DNA of 64,000 bases from Ignavibacteriaceae bacterium (GCA_014860115.1 JACZKK010000039.1:37220-101219); one strand, 5' to 3'; shown: positions 1 through 9,586, counted from the stretch's first letter. The notes: generated from the letters alone by a model not told the origin. Made by a program: numbers and translations.

Positions 1-54
1 TTAGATTTTATGAGTGTAAAGAGACTTATGAGAATGAAGTACAGGGGAAAATAA
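1..54 (+). CDS. possible C-terminal tail of a CDS truncated by the window edge (LDFMSVKRLMRMKYRGK*)
   Basis: frame 1 open from base 1 to TAA at 52-54; too short to identify. Confidence 0.25.
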   Translation, partial: LDFMSVKRLMRMKYRGK

Positions 55-126
55 TTAACAGGCTGAAGGTGCCGGGGTGTTGAGGTGGGATTTTTACAGA
101 ATAATTATTGGGGTTAAGTTTGTTAT

Positions 127-327
127 ATGAAATTGGCAAAAGTAACAACAAGGGGACGCGTAACGATTCCCACCTCGCTTCGCAAAAAGCACAAACTTAC
201 TCCCGGAATAAAAGTAAATTCCCTAGTTACTCATGAAGAAATAAAAGCCAACATTGGCTTTCTTGGTACGAAAGGAAAATTTCTTAAAGCATTGATGAGG
301 GAGAAGAAATTTGAGTGTGAATTATGA
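127..327 (+). CDS. AbrB/MazE-fold (VapB-type) antitoxin
   Basis: N-terminus [26 protein letters not shown] matches the swapped-hairpin AbrB pattern; C-terminus [25 protein letters not shown] resembles VapB tails; ATGA overlap with next gene. Confidence 0.8.
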   Translation: MKLAKVTTRGRVTIPTSLRKKHKLTPGIKVNSLVTHEEIKANIGFLGTKGKFLKALMREKKFECEL

Positions 328-2306
328 ACCGCGCATTTTACTCGAGTACAATTTTTGAATTTCTCAACTTATCAAACGAAGAAATAATTGGTATTCTTGC
401 TCTAAGTAATCAATTTAGCCTTGAGCAAACACAAAGAGATGCCTGGGTAGCAGAAATAGAAATTCTTAAAAAGGTTTTAGAAAACTATAGAAATGATGGG
501 GCGATTTATTTAGAGTTTTCAATCCCGCGTATGGGGCAAAGAATTGATGCTGTCTTATTGATTGGTGCAGTTATTTTTGTTCTTGAATTCAAAGTCCGGG
601 AAAAAGAGTTTACATCATATGCAATTGATCAAGTAATGGATTATGCCCTTGACTTAAAGAACTTTCACGAAACAAGTCACGAACAGTTTATTGCTCCACT
701 TTTAATTGCTACAACTGCCAAGGCTTCTTACACAACAATAGAGTTAACTCCACACAATGATAAAATACTTTACCCCATTAGATGTAATACAGATTTGCTT
801 TCAGATGTCATAAAAGACGTTCTAAACTTCTGTGATGGTGAAAAGATTGAAAAAGCGATTTGGGAAAGTGGGCATTACAAACCGACACCAACTATCATCG
901 AAGCTGCAAGAGCATTATACTTTGGGCACTCCGTAAGCGAAATATCACGCAATGATGCAAGCGCCATTAATATCAGCAGAACCTCGGAAGAGATTTGTAA
1001 GATAATTGATTCTTCAAGACACAATAAAAGAAAATCTATTTGCTTTGTTACTGGTGTTCCGGGTGCTGGAAAGACACTAGTTGGTTTAAACATTGCAAAT
1101 AAATACTCGGATGAAAAAGATGAATTATATAGTGTGTTTTTGTCTGGGAACGGTCCGCTTGTAAAAATTTTAAGAGAAGCATTAACAAGGGATAAAGTAA
1201 AACGTGACAAGGAAGCTGGGTTAAAAACTAAAAAAGGAGTTGTGTTTGGTGCGGTAAAATCTAAGATTCAAAATGTACATAACTTTAGGGATGAGTGTCT
1301 TGTTGATTTAGAAAAACCACCAGTTGAACACGTGGCATTATTTGATGAAGCACAAAGAGCGTGGACTCTTGAGCAAACATCAAGTTTTATGAAGCGCAAA
1401 AAAAGTAAACCCAACTTTAATCATTCAGAACCAGAGTTTTTAATTTCTTGTTTAGATCGACATAGTGATTGGGCGGTAGTCGTTTGTTTGGTGGGTGGTG
1501 GTCAAGAGATTAATACAGGAGAAGCAGGAATAAGTGAATGGATAAATTCAGTTCACAATACTTTTAACGATTGGGATGTATATATTTCTTCGAGGCTGAC
1601 GGATAGTGAATATGCGGCAGGTGAAGCATTGAAGATATTGGAAGGAAGAAATAGTGTTAATTATAATGATGCATTACATCTCGCCGTTTCGATGCGATCT
1701 TTTAGAGCAGAAAATGTTTCATTATTAATAAAACAAATTCTTGATTTAAATGCTGAAGATGCTAAATCAACTTTGAATAAGGTTAACTCAAAATATCCTA
1801 TTGTAATAACTCGTGATCTGAATAAAGCAAAGCAATGGATTAAGGCTCAGGCGCGTGGTTCTGAGCGATATGGAATAGTCGTTTCTTCACAAGCCGAGAG
1901 ATTAAGACCACATTCGATATTTGTAAGTTCTCCAATGGATCCTGTTCATTGGTTTCTTGATGATAAGGATGATGTTCGCTCTTCTTATTATTTAGAAGAT
2001 GTTGCTACTGAATTTGATGTCCAAGGTTTAGAACTTGATTGGGTTTGTGTTACTTGGGATGCCGATTTTCGTTATACAAAAAAAGAGTGGCAACATTGGT
2101 CATTTAAAGGAAACAAGTGGCAGAAAATAAAAAAGCCAGAGAGACAAAATTATTTAAAAAATGCTTATCGTGTATTACTAACTCGAGCACGTCAAGGAAT
2201 GGTGATTGTTATTCCTGAAGGAAATGATGATGATCCTACTCGTCCACCAAAATTTTATGATCCCACATTCAATTATCTTATAGAAATAGGATTCAAAGAA
2301 ATATAA
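324..2306 (+). CDS. DUF2075-family ATPase/helicase-like protein with N-terminal nuclease-like region
   Basis: Walker A GVPGAGKT, Walker B-like [12 protein letters not shown]-terminal [21 protein letters not shown]-terminal VLEFKV resembles a PD-(D/E)xK core. Confidence 0.85.
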   Translation: MNRAFYSSTIFEFLNLSNEEIIGILALSNQFSLEQTQRDAWVAEIEILKKVLENYRNDGAIYLEFSIPRMGQRIDAVLLIGAVIFVLEFKVREKEFTSYAIDQVMDYALDLKNFHETSHEQFIAPLLIATTAKASYTTIELTPHNDKILYPIRCNTDLLSDVIKDVLNFCDGEKIEKAIWESGHYKPTPTIIEAARALYFGHSVSEISRNDASAINISRTSEEICKIIDSSRHNKRKSICFVTGVPGAGKTLVGLNIANKYSDEKDELYSVFLSGNGPLVKILREALTRDKVKRDKEAGLKTKKGVVFGAVKSKIQNVHNFRDECLVDLEKPPVEHVALFDEAQRAWTLEQTSSFMKRKKSKPNFNHSEPEFLISCLDRHSDWAVVVCLVGGGQEINTGEAGISEWINSVHNTFNDWDVYISSRLTDSEYAAGEALKILEGRNSVNYNDALHLAVSMRSFRAENVSLLIKQILDLNAEDAKSTLNKVNSKYPIVITRDLNKAKQWIKAQARGSERYGIVVSSQAERLRPHSIFVSSPMDPVHWFLDDKDDVRSSYYLEDVATEFDVQGLELDWVCVTWDADFRYTKKEWQHWSFKGNKWQKIKKPERQNYLKNAYRVLLTRARQGMVIVIPEGNDDDPTRPPKFYDPTFNYLIEIGFKEI

Positions 2307-2308
2307 TG

Positions 2309-2434
2309 CCTACTCAAAAGGAGGAACTTCTCTAACTGCTAATAATGTTAAAATACTTTGTGCAAAGCATAATCTTCAAAAGTCAGATAAGATACTTTCG
2401 TTTCCGCCGATATTTTTTTCATAGATTCCGGATC
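2309..2434. repeat. dispersed repeat family A, copy 1
   Basis: aaaagtcagataagatactttcgtttccgcc...tttttttcatagattccgg; similar to copies at 4421, 6107 and 7608. Confidence 0.65.
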
Positions 2435-2530
2435 AAACTAGAAGTAACTTGCAACAGTATCGTATTTCAGCAAACCAAGTATGACACAAACTCTTTTTTT
2501 ATATTAGTGTTAGGTAATCTAATGATTTCC

Positions 2531-2563
2531 TCAGAGGGAAAATTGTCTCTGGGCTTTTTTAGT
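2531..2563 (+). terminator. Rho-independent terminator-like hairpin
   Basis: cagaggg-aaaattg-tctctggg followed by cttttttag. Confidence 0.45.
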
Positions 2564-2622
2564 TCAAGCGACTATTATATTTTTTTATCCAAATAATATT
2601 CCGATAATAATTAGTTTCTAAC

Positions 2623-3267
2623 ATGCCATTCGCAAACAGAGGTCTTGATACTGAAATATTTAGGATTACACATTATCGTAATTTAAACTTCACTTTACGT
2701 AATGGAATTTTTAGTAAAAATTCTGAAAACTGTGATCCAAATTATATTAATATTGGTCATCAACAGTTGATTAACGACAGAGGCGGTATTAGAATCCGTG
2801 TAGCCCCTTATGGTGTTCTAAACGATTATGTGCCATTTTATTTTGCACCTCGGTCTCCAATGTTATATTCAATCTCTCGGGGCAATGTTGCAGGTTTTAA
2901 TGGAAATCAATCTGACATCGCTTATATTGTTAGTAACATTCGTTCAATTCAGCAAGCGGAGCGCCCATTCGTTTTCACTAATGCTCACGCTTATCTTGCA
3001 TTTACTGCGCAGTATAATAATATTCAAAATTTAACTAGTATTGACTGGAATATCATGAATGCCCGTTATTGGAACAGAACAATTGATGACCCTGATAGGA
3101 GGAGCCGGCGAATGGCAGAATTACTAGTATACCAATTTGTCGATGTAACTTGTATATTAGAAGTAGTACTTTTTAACCAACAAAAACTTGATTATACAAA
3201 TCAGCTAATTGAAGAATTAAATTTAAATATTCCTACAAGGATTTGTAGAGAATGGTACTTCATATGA
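2623..3267 (+). CDS. darT: DarT-family DNA ADP-ribosyltransferase toxin
   Basis: N-terminal FRITHYRNLNFTLRNGI and C-terminal RRSRRMAELLVYQFV match the DarT/DUF4433 layout; followed by a macrodomain gene. Confidence 0.9.
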   Translation: MPFANRGLDTEIFRITHYRNLNFTLRNGIFSKNSENCDPNYINIGHQQLINDRGGIRIRVAPYGVLNDYVPFYFAPRSPMLYSISRGNVAGFNGNQSDIAYIVSNIRSIQQAERPFVFTNAHAYLAFTAQYNNIQNLTSIDWNIMNARYWNRTIDDPDRRSRRMAELLVYQFVDVTCILEVVLFNQQKLDYTNQLIEELNLNIPTRICREWYFI

Positions 3268-4325
3268 TCAATTTAATTAAAAAAGGTAACCTTCTTGATG
3301 CTGATACTGAAGCGATTGTAAACACAGTAAACACTCACGGTGTAATGGGTGCCGGTGTGGCTCTTCAATTTAAAAAAGCCTTTCCCGAAAATTTTAAACT
3401 TTACGAAAAAGCTGCAAAAGAAGGCAAGATAAAAATCGGAAAAATGTTCGTTACTGAAACAGGTAAGATTACAAACCCGAAGTACATTATTAATTTTCCG
3501 ACAAAGCAACACTGGCGTAATCCGTCTAAACTTGTTTGGATCAAAGAGGGTCTGGAAGACTTAAAGAAATTTATAAACAAGAAGAAAATTGGTTCAATAG
3601 CATTACCCCCACTAGGTTGTGGCAATGGTAAATTAGACTGGAATGATGTTAGGTTACTAATTGTTAGTACTCTTGAGGCTATTACTAATCTCCAGGTTTA
3701 TTTATTTGAGCCTTCGGATTTTGCTTATCAAAAAGTGTCAACAAAGACTTATACCAAAATGCCTTCATTGACAAGTACTCGTGCCATGATTGTTGCATTA
3801 TTGCAGAGGTATAGAATATTGGGTTATGAGTTAACTCTTCTGGAAGCACAGAAACTCGTTTACTTTTTAGAGCGATTTGGGGAACCCCTCAAAATGAAAT
3901 TTTCAAAAGGCACTTACGGTCCTTTTTCAGAAATTTTGACTCACGTTCTGTCTGACTTAGATGGTCACTATATCGCAGGTATGAAACAAAAGACTGCTAA
4001 ACCATTCGACAAAATAATCGTTAATAAAAATGAGCTTTATAAAGTATATAAATTTATTGAAAGCAACTGCTCAGAAGAACAAAAGCAAAGATTAGATAAT
4101 GTTTATAAACTTATTGAAGGATTTGAATCGCCGTTGGGAATGGAACTACTGGCTACAGTTGATTTTGTGTTAATTAATGAAATTACCCAAAATTTGTTTT
4201 CTGAAATTGATTTAGAAAAGAAAATACATTCTTGGAGTGCACGGAAACAGAAACTTATCCGTAAAGAATACATTGATATTGCACTTGAAAGATTAAAAGA
4301 GTTTGATAAACAACTTTACAGTTAA
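3264..4325 (+). CDS. darG: DarG-type antitoxin (macrodomain ADP-ribosyl glycohydrolase plus C-terminal inhibitory domain)
   Basis: macrodomain motifs GNLLDADTEAIVNTVNTHGVMGAGVALQFKKAFP, NFPTKQHWR, LPPLGCGNGKLDW; ATGA overlap with darT; supplied ORF starts at 3252 but the in-frame ATG at 3264 fits homologous starts better. Confidence 0.92.
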   Translation: MINLIKKGNLLDADTEAIVNTVNTHGVMGAGVALQFKKAFPENFKLYEKAAKEGKIKIGKMFVTETGKITNPKYIINFPTKQHWRNPSKLVWIKEGLEDLKKFINKKKIGSIALPPLGCGNGKLDWNDVRLLIVSTLEAITNLQVYLFEPSDFAYQKVSTKTYTKMPSLTSTRAMIVALLQRYRILGYELTLLEAQKLVYFLERFGEPLKMKFSKGTYGPFSEILTHVLSDLDGHYIAGMKQKTAKPFDKIIVNKNELYKVYKFIESNCSEEQKQRLDNVYKLIEGFESPLGMELLATVDFVLINEITQNLFSEIDLEKKIHSWSARKQKLIRKEYIDIALERLKEFDKQLYS

Positions 4326-4420
4326 TCTTTATTGATCTTATCTTAAAATAAAATTCAACACTCGTATACCTTTAATTAATTACTTAAAAGTTTTTCATCT
4401 GCCTTACGCAAAGAATGCTT

Positions 4421-4574
4421 TACTTTCAAAAGGTGAGACTTCTCTAATAGCAGCCAACATTAAGATACTCTGCGCAAAGCATAACCTCAGTAAGTCAAAT
4501 CCGTCTTCACTCCGTTACGCCGGACAGGTAAGATACTTTCCTTCCCTCCGTTGTTTCTCTCATAGATTCCCTCG
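4421..4574. repeat. dispersed repeat family A, copy 2, carrying an inserted module
   Basis: acttctctaatagcagccaacattaagatactctgcgcaaagcataacctcagtaagtcaaat ... gatactttccttccctccg...tctctcatagattcc. Confidence 0.65.
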
Positions 4575-4575
4575 T

Positions 4576-4740
4576 TAGATTGCTTCTCCCGCTAAGGCGG
4601 GATCGCAATGACAGGCTATTCTCATACTTCGACACTTCGATCCGTCAGAGCCGGACAGGCAAGCTCAGGACAGGCTTGCTCTGGGAGACAACCAGAGATT
4701 CTTCTCCGCCTGAGGCGGATCAGAATGACAGGAGAGAAGC
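4576..4740. repeat. cluster of palindromic intergenic repeat units
   Basis: agattgcttctcccgctaaggcgggatcgcaatgacagg and agagattcttctccgcctgaggcggatcagaatgacagg. Confidence 0.65.
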
Positions 4741-4750
4741 ATTCAAATCT

Positions 4751-5968
4751 TTACATACTTTCAAACCACTGAATTGCACCAACGATTGCAGTAGGTCCGG
4801 AATTTTCGTGAGTGCCACCGGGAATAGTTGTTAGCTGGATATTCGTTCCCCCGTTTGCTGTTAACCTTTCTACCGCAGTTAAAGAGTGCTGATACGGAGA
4901 TATATCATCCGCATCTCCGTGAAAGAAATGGATCGGTGTCTGAGGTTTCCAATCGAGCAGCGTGTTTTCCTGCATTGCTGAGATAAAATCAATTTCAGTT
5001 CCGTTATTCACGTTATTTACAAAATCGGGATTCATAAGCTCTGAAAATGTTGCCGGAAGCTGGCTTTCAACCTCCCAGAATGTTTTCGATCCGTCAAATA
5101 AGTTTTGCACCCTTGAGGAGTACGGCGCATTAAAGAAATCATTCAGGCGGTTCCATCCATAAATGTTATTATAAGCAGTTAAAATGTATGCAACATAAGC
5201 TGTGTGATTATATTGACCTGTTTGAAAAAGTGTCTGCATCATACCATTTAAATCATACGGACCGGCCATAGGAGCAACGGCGGTTAAATTAAATTCCTGA
5301 GAATATTCCGATTCAATTTTTCTTTGAGTTACCAGTGTTGCGTAACCTCCCTCTGAATAACCGGTAAGAAAAACTTTTCCATCCAGAGTTATCTGATGTT
5401 GTGAACTATAGGTTCTGCCGGCTCGCATTAAATCAATTACAGAGGGAATAAGCGATTCTGCATGAGTATACGGGTGCATAACATTTGAAACTCCAAAGCC
5501 GGGATAATCGGGAACAACTACTATGTAGCCCATCGATGCCATAATCAATCCGATAATACCTTCCGTTGAGTTTAACGGTGAAACTGATGCCACAAGATTG
5601 CTTTTTGTTTGTGTTCCATGCTGAATACTTACCAATGAAAAGCTGCTTCCACCCTGTGGAATCATAAGAGCTCCGGATGCAATCATCTGTCTGCCAGATC
5701 CGTCTGTTGTAGAGTAATTAATTGAAATTGTCTCAACAGAATAGTTTAAAGTGAATGGAATTGTCATGTTCGCATTTGTAAGAATCTGTTGTATATCACC
5801 TGGCTCCGTTGTACCTAAACTATTTGATTGAACAATCTCACCTCTTTCGTGGAGTGTTGGTGAAACCGGGTCATTTTTTTCTTCTTTACTGCACGCCTGA
5901 AAACTAATCAATATGAAACTGATTGTTATAAGACTGTATAAAATTTTAAAAAAGATCTTGTTATACAT
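4751..5968 (-). CDS. secreted lipoprotein alpha/beta hydrolase (lipase/peptidase-like)
   Basis: lipobox ISFQAC; nucleophile elbow GYSEGGY; acid FHGDADD; C-terminal His in GGTHENS. Confidence 0.75.
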   Translation of the reverse strand: MYNKIFFKILYSLITISFILISFQACSKEEKNDPVSPTLHERGEIVQSNSLGTTEPGDIQQILTNANMTIPFTLNYSVETISINYSTTDGSGRQMIASGALMIPQGGSSFSLVSIQHGTQTKSNLVASVSPLNSTEGIIGLIMASMGYIVVVPDYPGFGVSNVMHPYTHAESLIPSVIDLMRAGRTYSSQHQITLDGKVFLTGYSEGGYATLVTQRKIESEYSQEFNLTAVAPMAGPYDLNGMMQTLFQTGQYNHTAYVAYILTAYNNIYGWNRLNDFFNAPYSSRVQNLFDGSKTFWEVESQLPATFSELMNPDFVNNVNNGTEIDFISAMQENTLLDWKPQTPIHFFHGDADDISPYQHSLTAVERLTANGGTNIQLTTIPGGTHENSGPTAIVGAIQWFESM

Positions 5969-6106
5969 AACGCCTCCTTAAAGAATTGGGACTTTATTTA
6001 TTAATCCGAAAAGAAAATAGTAATTACTCACCCGGGTTTTAATTAATATCTGATTTATGGGATATAAATATTATGGAGTGCAGATATTGCATTTTGAATG
6101 GTGACA

Positions 6107-6257
6107 CTTGCCTAAAAGCAACAAATGTTCTCCTACTATATATGAAGCATAATTTAAAAAAGTCAGATCTGCCTTCACTTCGTTTCGGACGGACAAGTAG
6201 GATACTTCCTTGCCGCCTATCCTCCTTCGGCGGACAAGTATTTCTTTCATAGATTCC
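6107..6257. repeat. dispersed repeat family A, copy 3, with two inserted modules
   Basis: gaagcataatttaaaaaagtcagat ... ggatacttccttgccgcc ... tttctttcatagattcc. Confidence 0.65.
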
Positions 6258-6375
6258 AAACACCCCACCTGCCAGACAGGTTAACTTCTTCTTCTTCATA
6301 GCCAAAGAGATTAAGAAACAGTTGACTTACTAACGGAATTAACGTAAATTCCGTCAGTTGATTGACGGTATTTTT

Positions 6376-7512
6376 ATGATAATAACCAGAAAAGCTCAAA
6401 ATTTACTTGAAAATATAATAAAACCCGGAAAAGTGGTTGTATTACACGGCGCCAGAAGAGTTGGAAAAACTTTCCTTCTAAAAGAGTATCTGAAAACAGT
6501 TAAGGAAAAATATATCTTCTGGAACGGAGAGGATTTTGCTGTCCACGAGCTATTAAGCAGAAGAAGTGTTCAAAATTATAAAAACATTTTGGGCAGCACT
6601 AAATTACTTGTGATAGATGAAGCGCAGAAGATCCCAGAAATAGGACATGTATTGAAACTGATTGTGGATTCTTTTGAAGATTTGAAAATAATTGTAACGG
6701 GCTCATCCGCATTCGATATAGCTAACCTTACAGGCGAGCCATTAACAGGAAGAAAGTATGAGATTGTAATGTATCCTGTTTCAGAAAATGAATTCCGGCA
6801 GTTTGAAAATTTTGAAGAGAGATATGATAATCTTTTACAGCGTTTGGTTTACGGAAATATGCCCGAGTTAATTAATACCAGTGATCCCGATGATAAAGCA
6901 GCATATCTTCGTGAGCTTGTAACATCATATTTACTGAAAGATATTCTGGCATTTGAAAACATCAAAAACTCTTCCAAGATGATTGATCTTCTTAAGCTGA
7001 TTGCATATCAAACCGGGAATGAAGTATCAATTGAAGAACTTGGAAGACAGATTGGAATGTCAAAAAATACTGTTGAGAAGTATCTTGATCTTCTTTCAAA
7101 AGTTTTTGTTGTTTATCGGCTAAACGGTTTTAGCAGGAATTTGCGAAAAGAGGTTGTTAAGAATTCCAGGTGGTACTTTTTTGATAATGGGATACGCAAC
7201 GCAATCATTGCAAACTTCAATCCTGTAACTCTAAGAGAGGACAGGAGATTGTTATGGGAGAATTATATGATGAGCGAACGCATAAAATTTCTTAGTTACT
7301 CCCGGGTAGTCTGCAACAGATATTTTTGGCGAACATATGACAAACAGGAGATCGATCTAGTAGAAGAGAGAGAGGGCGGGTTGTTTGCTTATGAATTTAA
7401 ATGGAAGAATGCGAAAACTAAATCTCCTGCTGCCTGGCAAAAAAATTATCCGGGTTCGCTATTCGAAGTGATTACAACTGAAAATTATTCTGATTGGTTG
7501 AGCCAAAAGTAA
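6376..7512 (+). CDS. AAA ATPase with DUF4143 C-terminal domain
   Basis: Walker A LHGARRVGKT, VIDEAQKIP, IVTGSSAFDIANLTGEPLTGRKYEI; C-terminal YFFDNGIRNA...EIDLVEEREGGLFAYEFKWKNAK. Confidence 0.88.
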   Translation: MIITRKAQNLLENIIKPGKVVVLHGARRVGKTFLLKEYLKTVKEKYIFWNGEDFAVHELLSRRSVQNYKNILGSTKLLVIDEAQKIPEIGHVLKLIVDSFEDLKIIVTGSSAFDIANLTGEPLTGRKYEIVMYPVSENEFRQFENFEERYDNLLQRLVYGNMPELINTSDPDDKAAYLRELVTSYLLKDILAFENIKNSSKMIDLLKLIAYQTGNEVSIEELGRQIGMSKNTVEKYLDLLSKVFVVYRLNGFSRNLRKEVVKNSRWYFFDNGIRNAIIANFNPVTLREDRRLLWENYMMSERIKFLSYSRVVCNRYFWRTYDKQEIDLVEEREGGLFAYEFKWKNAKTKSPAAWQKNYPGSLFEVITTENYSDWLSQK

Positions 7513-7607
7513 TATTTTAATTCGAGATATTAACTGTTAATAAAACAGTCAGTAGCATTTCATATATAAATAACAACCCGCTTTCTATAAATCTACGACA
7601 GGCAGGT

Positions 7608-7664
7608 CTCAAAAAGTAAGACAAAATACTTTCCTTCCCTCCGGTTTTTCTTTCTTAGATTCCG
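7608..7664. repeat. dispersed repeat family A, copy 4 (no module insertion)
   Basis: aaaaagtaagacaaaatactttccttccctccggtttttctttcttagattccgg. Confidence 0.65.
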
Positions 7665-7775
7665 GACAAGCCGGAATGACCCGTCTTCACCGCCTTTGGC
7701 GGATTCGCCGGGCAGGCAGGCGTAGATTCCGGATACCCGCAATTGCGGGACAAGTAAAGTCAGGAATGACACGGT
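7665..7775. repeat. palindromic intergenic repeat cluster
   Basis: ccgcctttggcgg, cccgcaattgcggg, agattccgg...ggaatgaca units. Confidence 0.6.
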
Positions 7776-7800
7776 AGAGATAAAAGTTTTTCATTTCATA

Positions 7801-7833
7801 AAAAAGCCTTCCGTCTGCAGAAGGCTTTTAAAA
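7801..7833 (-). terminator. Rho-independent terminator
   Basis: aaaaagccttc-cgtctgca-gaaggctttta; minus-strand stem followed by a T tract. Confidence 0.75.
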
Positions 7834-7852
7834 TCAAACTATAGTTCACAGT

Positions 7853-8191
7853 TTATACAGTCGCGGTAACCTGCTGGTCTGCTTTTTTATTCATTTCAGA
7901 CTGAACAATAAACCACACTGCCGGTGAAAAGACGAGCCACAGAACAAACAGAAGCCATTTGTTAAAATTATCGGAAGAAATTTTTTCATAAAGCTCTGAG
8001 AATTTATAATATGAATAAAAAGCACCGAATGGAATGAAAAGCAGAACCGTCCACAGTCCCGGCGATGCTGATGCATCCTTACCTACAAATTTCATTTCTT
8101 CAGAAATTTTGTAGAACCAATAGATCACATAAATACCAAGGGTTATTATTACTAACCCAATCTGCCCGATCATGTTTCGTTTTTTTATCAT
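7853..8191 (-). CDS. DUF4234-like small membrane protein
   Basis: MIGQIGLVIITLGIYVIYWFYKISEEM and hydrophobic segments. Confidence 0.7.
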   Translation of the reverse strand: MIKKRNMIGQIGLVIITLGIYVIYWFYKISEEMKFVGKDASASPGLWTVLLFIPFGAFYSYYKFSELYEKISSDNFNKWLLFVLWLVFSPAVWFIVQSEMNKKADQQVTATV

Positions 8192-8404
8192 TTACCAGCC
8201 TCCTAATGTGATGAAGATTAATGATTGAAGATATTCATAAACAAATCTGAACATCCTGCTTTAAAAGATAGCAATGACAGAATGCGAATCAAATATCAGG
8301 ATTAATTTCCTGGGGTAGTTTATGACAATACAAATAAAATAATATTACACCCTCTCTCTTTTAGCGTATAAGATTTTTGATCAGAGTCCGGAAATGCAAA
8401 TAAA

Positions 8405-8857
8405 TTAATAATCTATTGTAAAGATTCTTCCTTTAGTAAAGTTGAAAAACTTTTCTTTGTCAGCCACGCTTATCCCTTCAGCCAGATCTTCAGGTGTCTT
8501 GCCTGCGGCTTTCAGGCAGGTTGGGCAAGCCATAATGGTTATTCCTTTATTAAGCAGGTTTTGTATTAGTGTTTTTGAGCTTGCAAAAGGTTCTAAAGTC
8601 AGATCAGGTGAGTCTTTAAGCACTACATCAATACCGGTAATGTCAATGTAAAGAATGACATCTTTATCGGCGCTCATTCTATCTGCCATTGTTAAACCCA
8701 TAAGCATTCTGTGGGGGTCGTCTGTTCCGTGACTTATATGAATGAATACTCCGTCTCTCACTTGTTCCTGAACTGCTTTGCTTTCAGTATGCTGGGCGCA
8801 GGTCAGAAAAGCCATTGACATAGCTAGAATTAATACGGACGTTAAAAAGTTTTTCAT
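8405..8857 (-). CDS. exported DsrE-family protein
   Basis: lipobox-like AFLTC; GVFIHISHGTDDPHRMLMGLTMA...GITIMACPTCLKAAG. Confidence 0.75.
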   Translation of the reverse strand: MKNFLTSVLILAMSMAFLTCAQHTESKAVQEQVRDGVFIHISHGTDDPHRMLMGLTMADRMSADKDVILYIDITGIDVVLKDSPDLTLEPFASSKTLIQNLLNKGITIMACPTCLKAAGKTPEDLAEGISVADKEKFFNFTKGRIFTIDY

Positions 8858-8997
8858 TTTATTGTTCCTCTATTTTTGAGTTATTGATAAAACAAAAAGT
8901 ATGCTTTTAAAAGAAGAATATCAATTAACAATGGGCAAGTGTTGATTGACATAGTTTGATTTTCCGGATAGAATTTTCTGACTCAATGCTTGATCTG

Positions 8998-9112
8998 AAT
9001 GGCCCGTCATCACTTCTTTACGCCGGACAGGCAATCGTAGATTCCGGATTCTTGCAAAACGGGTCGGTCTACGTCCTGCCTTCGGCAGGTAAACCGGAAT
9101 GACAAGACTGGA
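8998..9112. repeat. palindromic intergenic repeat cluster
   Basis: cgtcatcacttctttacgccggacaggcaatcgtagattccgg ... cctgccttcggcaggtaaaccggaatgacaag. Confidence 0.6.
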
Positions 9113-9124
9113 GATTTTATAGAA

Positions 9125-9586
9125 CTACAAAAATTTTACAAATACTTTTGCAAGATAATCCTCGTATTCTTTCCCGAATTTCTCCTGCAGGTATTTATAC
9201 TCCCGTTTAATCAGAAAAGAAAAAAGAACGTAATTTATAATTAGCGTAGTTAAAGCAAGCCAGGAGTTAAACAGCAGGCATATTCCGGGAATAATAAAAA
9301 TAAGGTAAGCGGCATACATCGGATTCCTGAAAATTTTGTAGAGTCCATCGGTCATAAGCTTACCACTGCTGAAAGATTTAAGCACTTTTCTTCCACAGCT
9401 AATTACCATCAGCACCCCGATAAAGATCATTATCGCACCGGCTATTGCAAGAGAAGTATAATTATTGTTGGCTATTTTAAATTCTTCTCCGCTTAAATAT
9501 GTTATAACTATTGCAAGTCCCAGATACAAAAATGTTGGTGCGGCAATGAAAGGCGCAACTCCAAGAACATTCATATTTTTATTCAT
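9125..9586 (-). CDS. isoprenylcysteine carboxyl methyltransferase/PEMT-like membrane methyltransferase
   Basis: LMTDGLYKIFRNPMYAAYLIFIIPG ... REYKYLQEKFGKEYEDYLAKV. Confidence 0.8.
   Translation of the reverse strand: MNKNMNVLGVAPFIAAPTFLYLGLAIVITYLSGEEFKIANNNYTSLAIAGAIMIFIGVLMVISCGRKVLKSFSSGKLMTDGLYKIFRNPMYAAYLIFIIPGICLLFNSWLALTTLIINYVLFSFLIKREYKYLQEKFGKEYEDYLAKVFVKFL

Noticed and set aside
875-1210. minus-strand ORF inside the DUF2075 gene
   Set aside because: antisense to a well-supported coding sequence, no family resemblance
2345-2596. 83-aa plus-strand ORF
   Set aside because: covers repeat copy 1 and the terminator; Phe/Arg-rich composition typical of noncoding AT-rich DNA
4580-4834. 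84-aa plus-strand ORF
   Set aside because: translation of the palindromic repeat cluster running into the 3' end of the hydrolase on the opposite strand
7665-7775. insertion sequence
   Set aside because: short palindromic units only; no transposase ORF or long terminal inverted repeats
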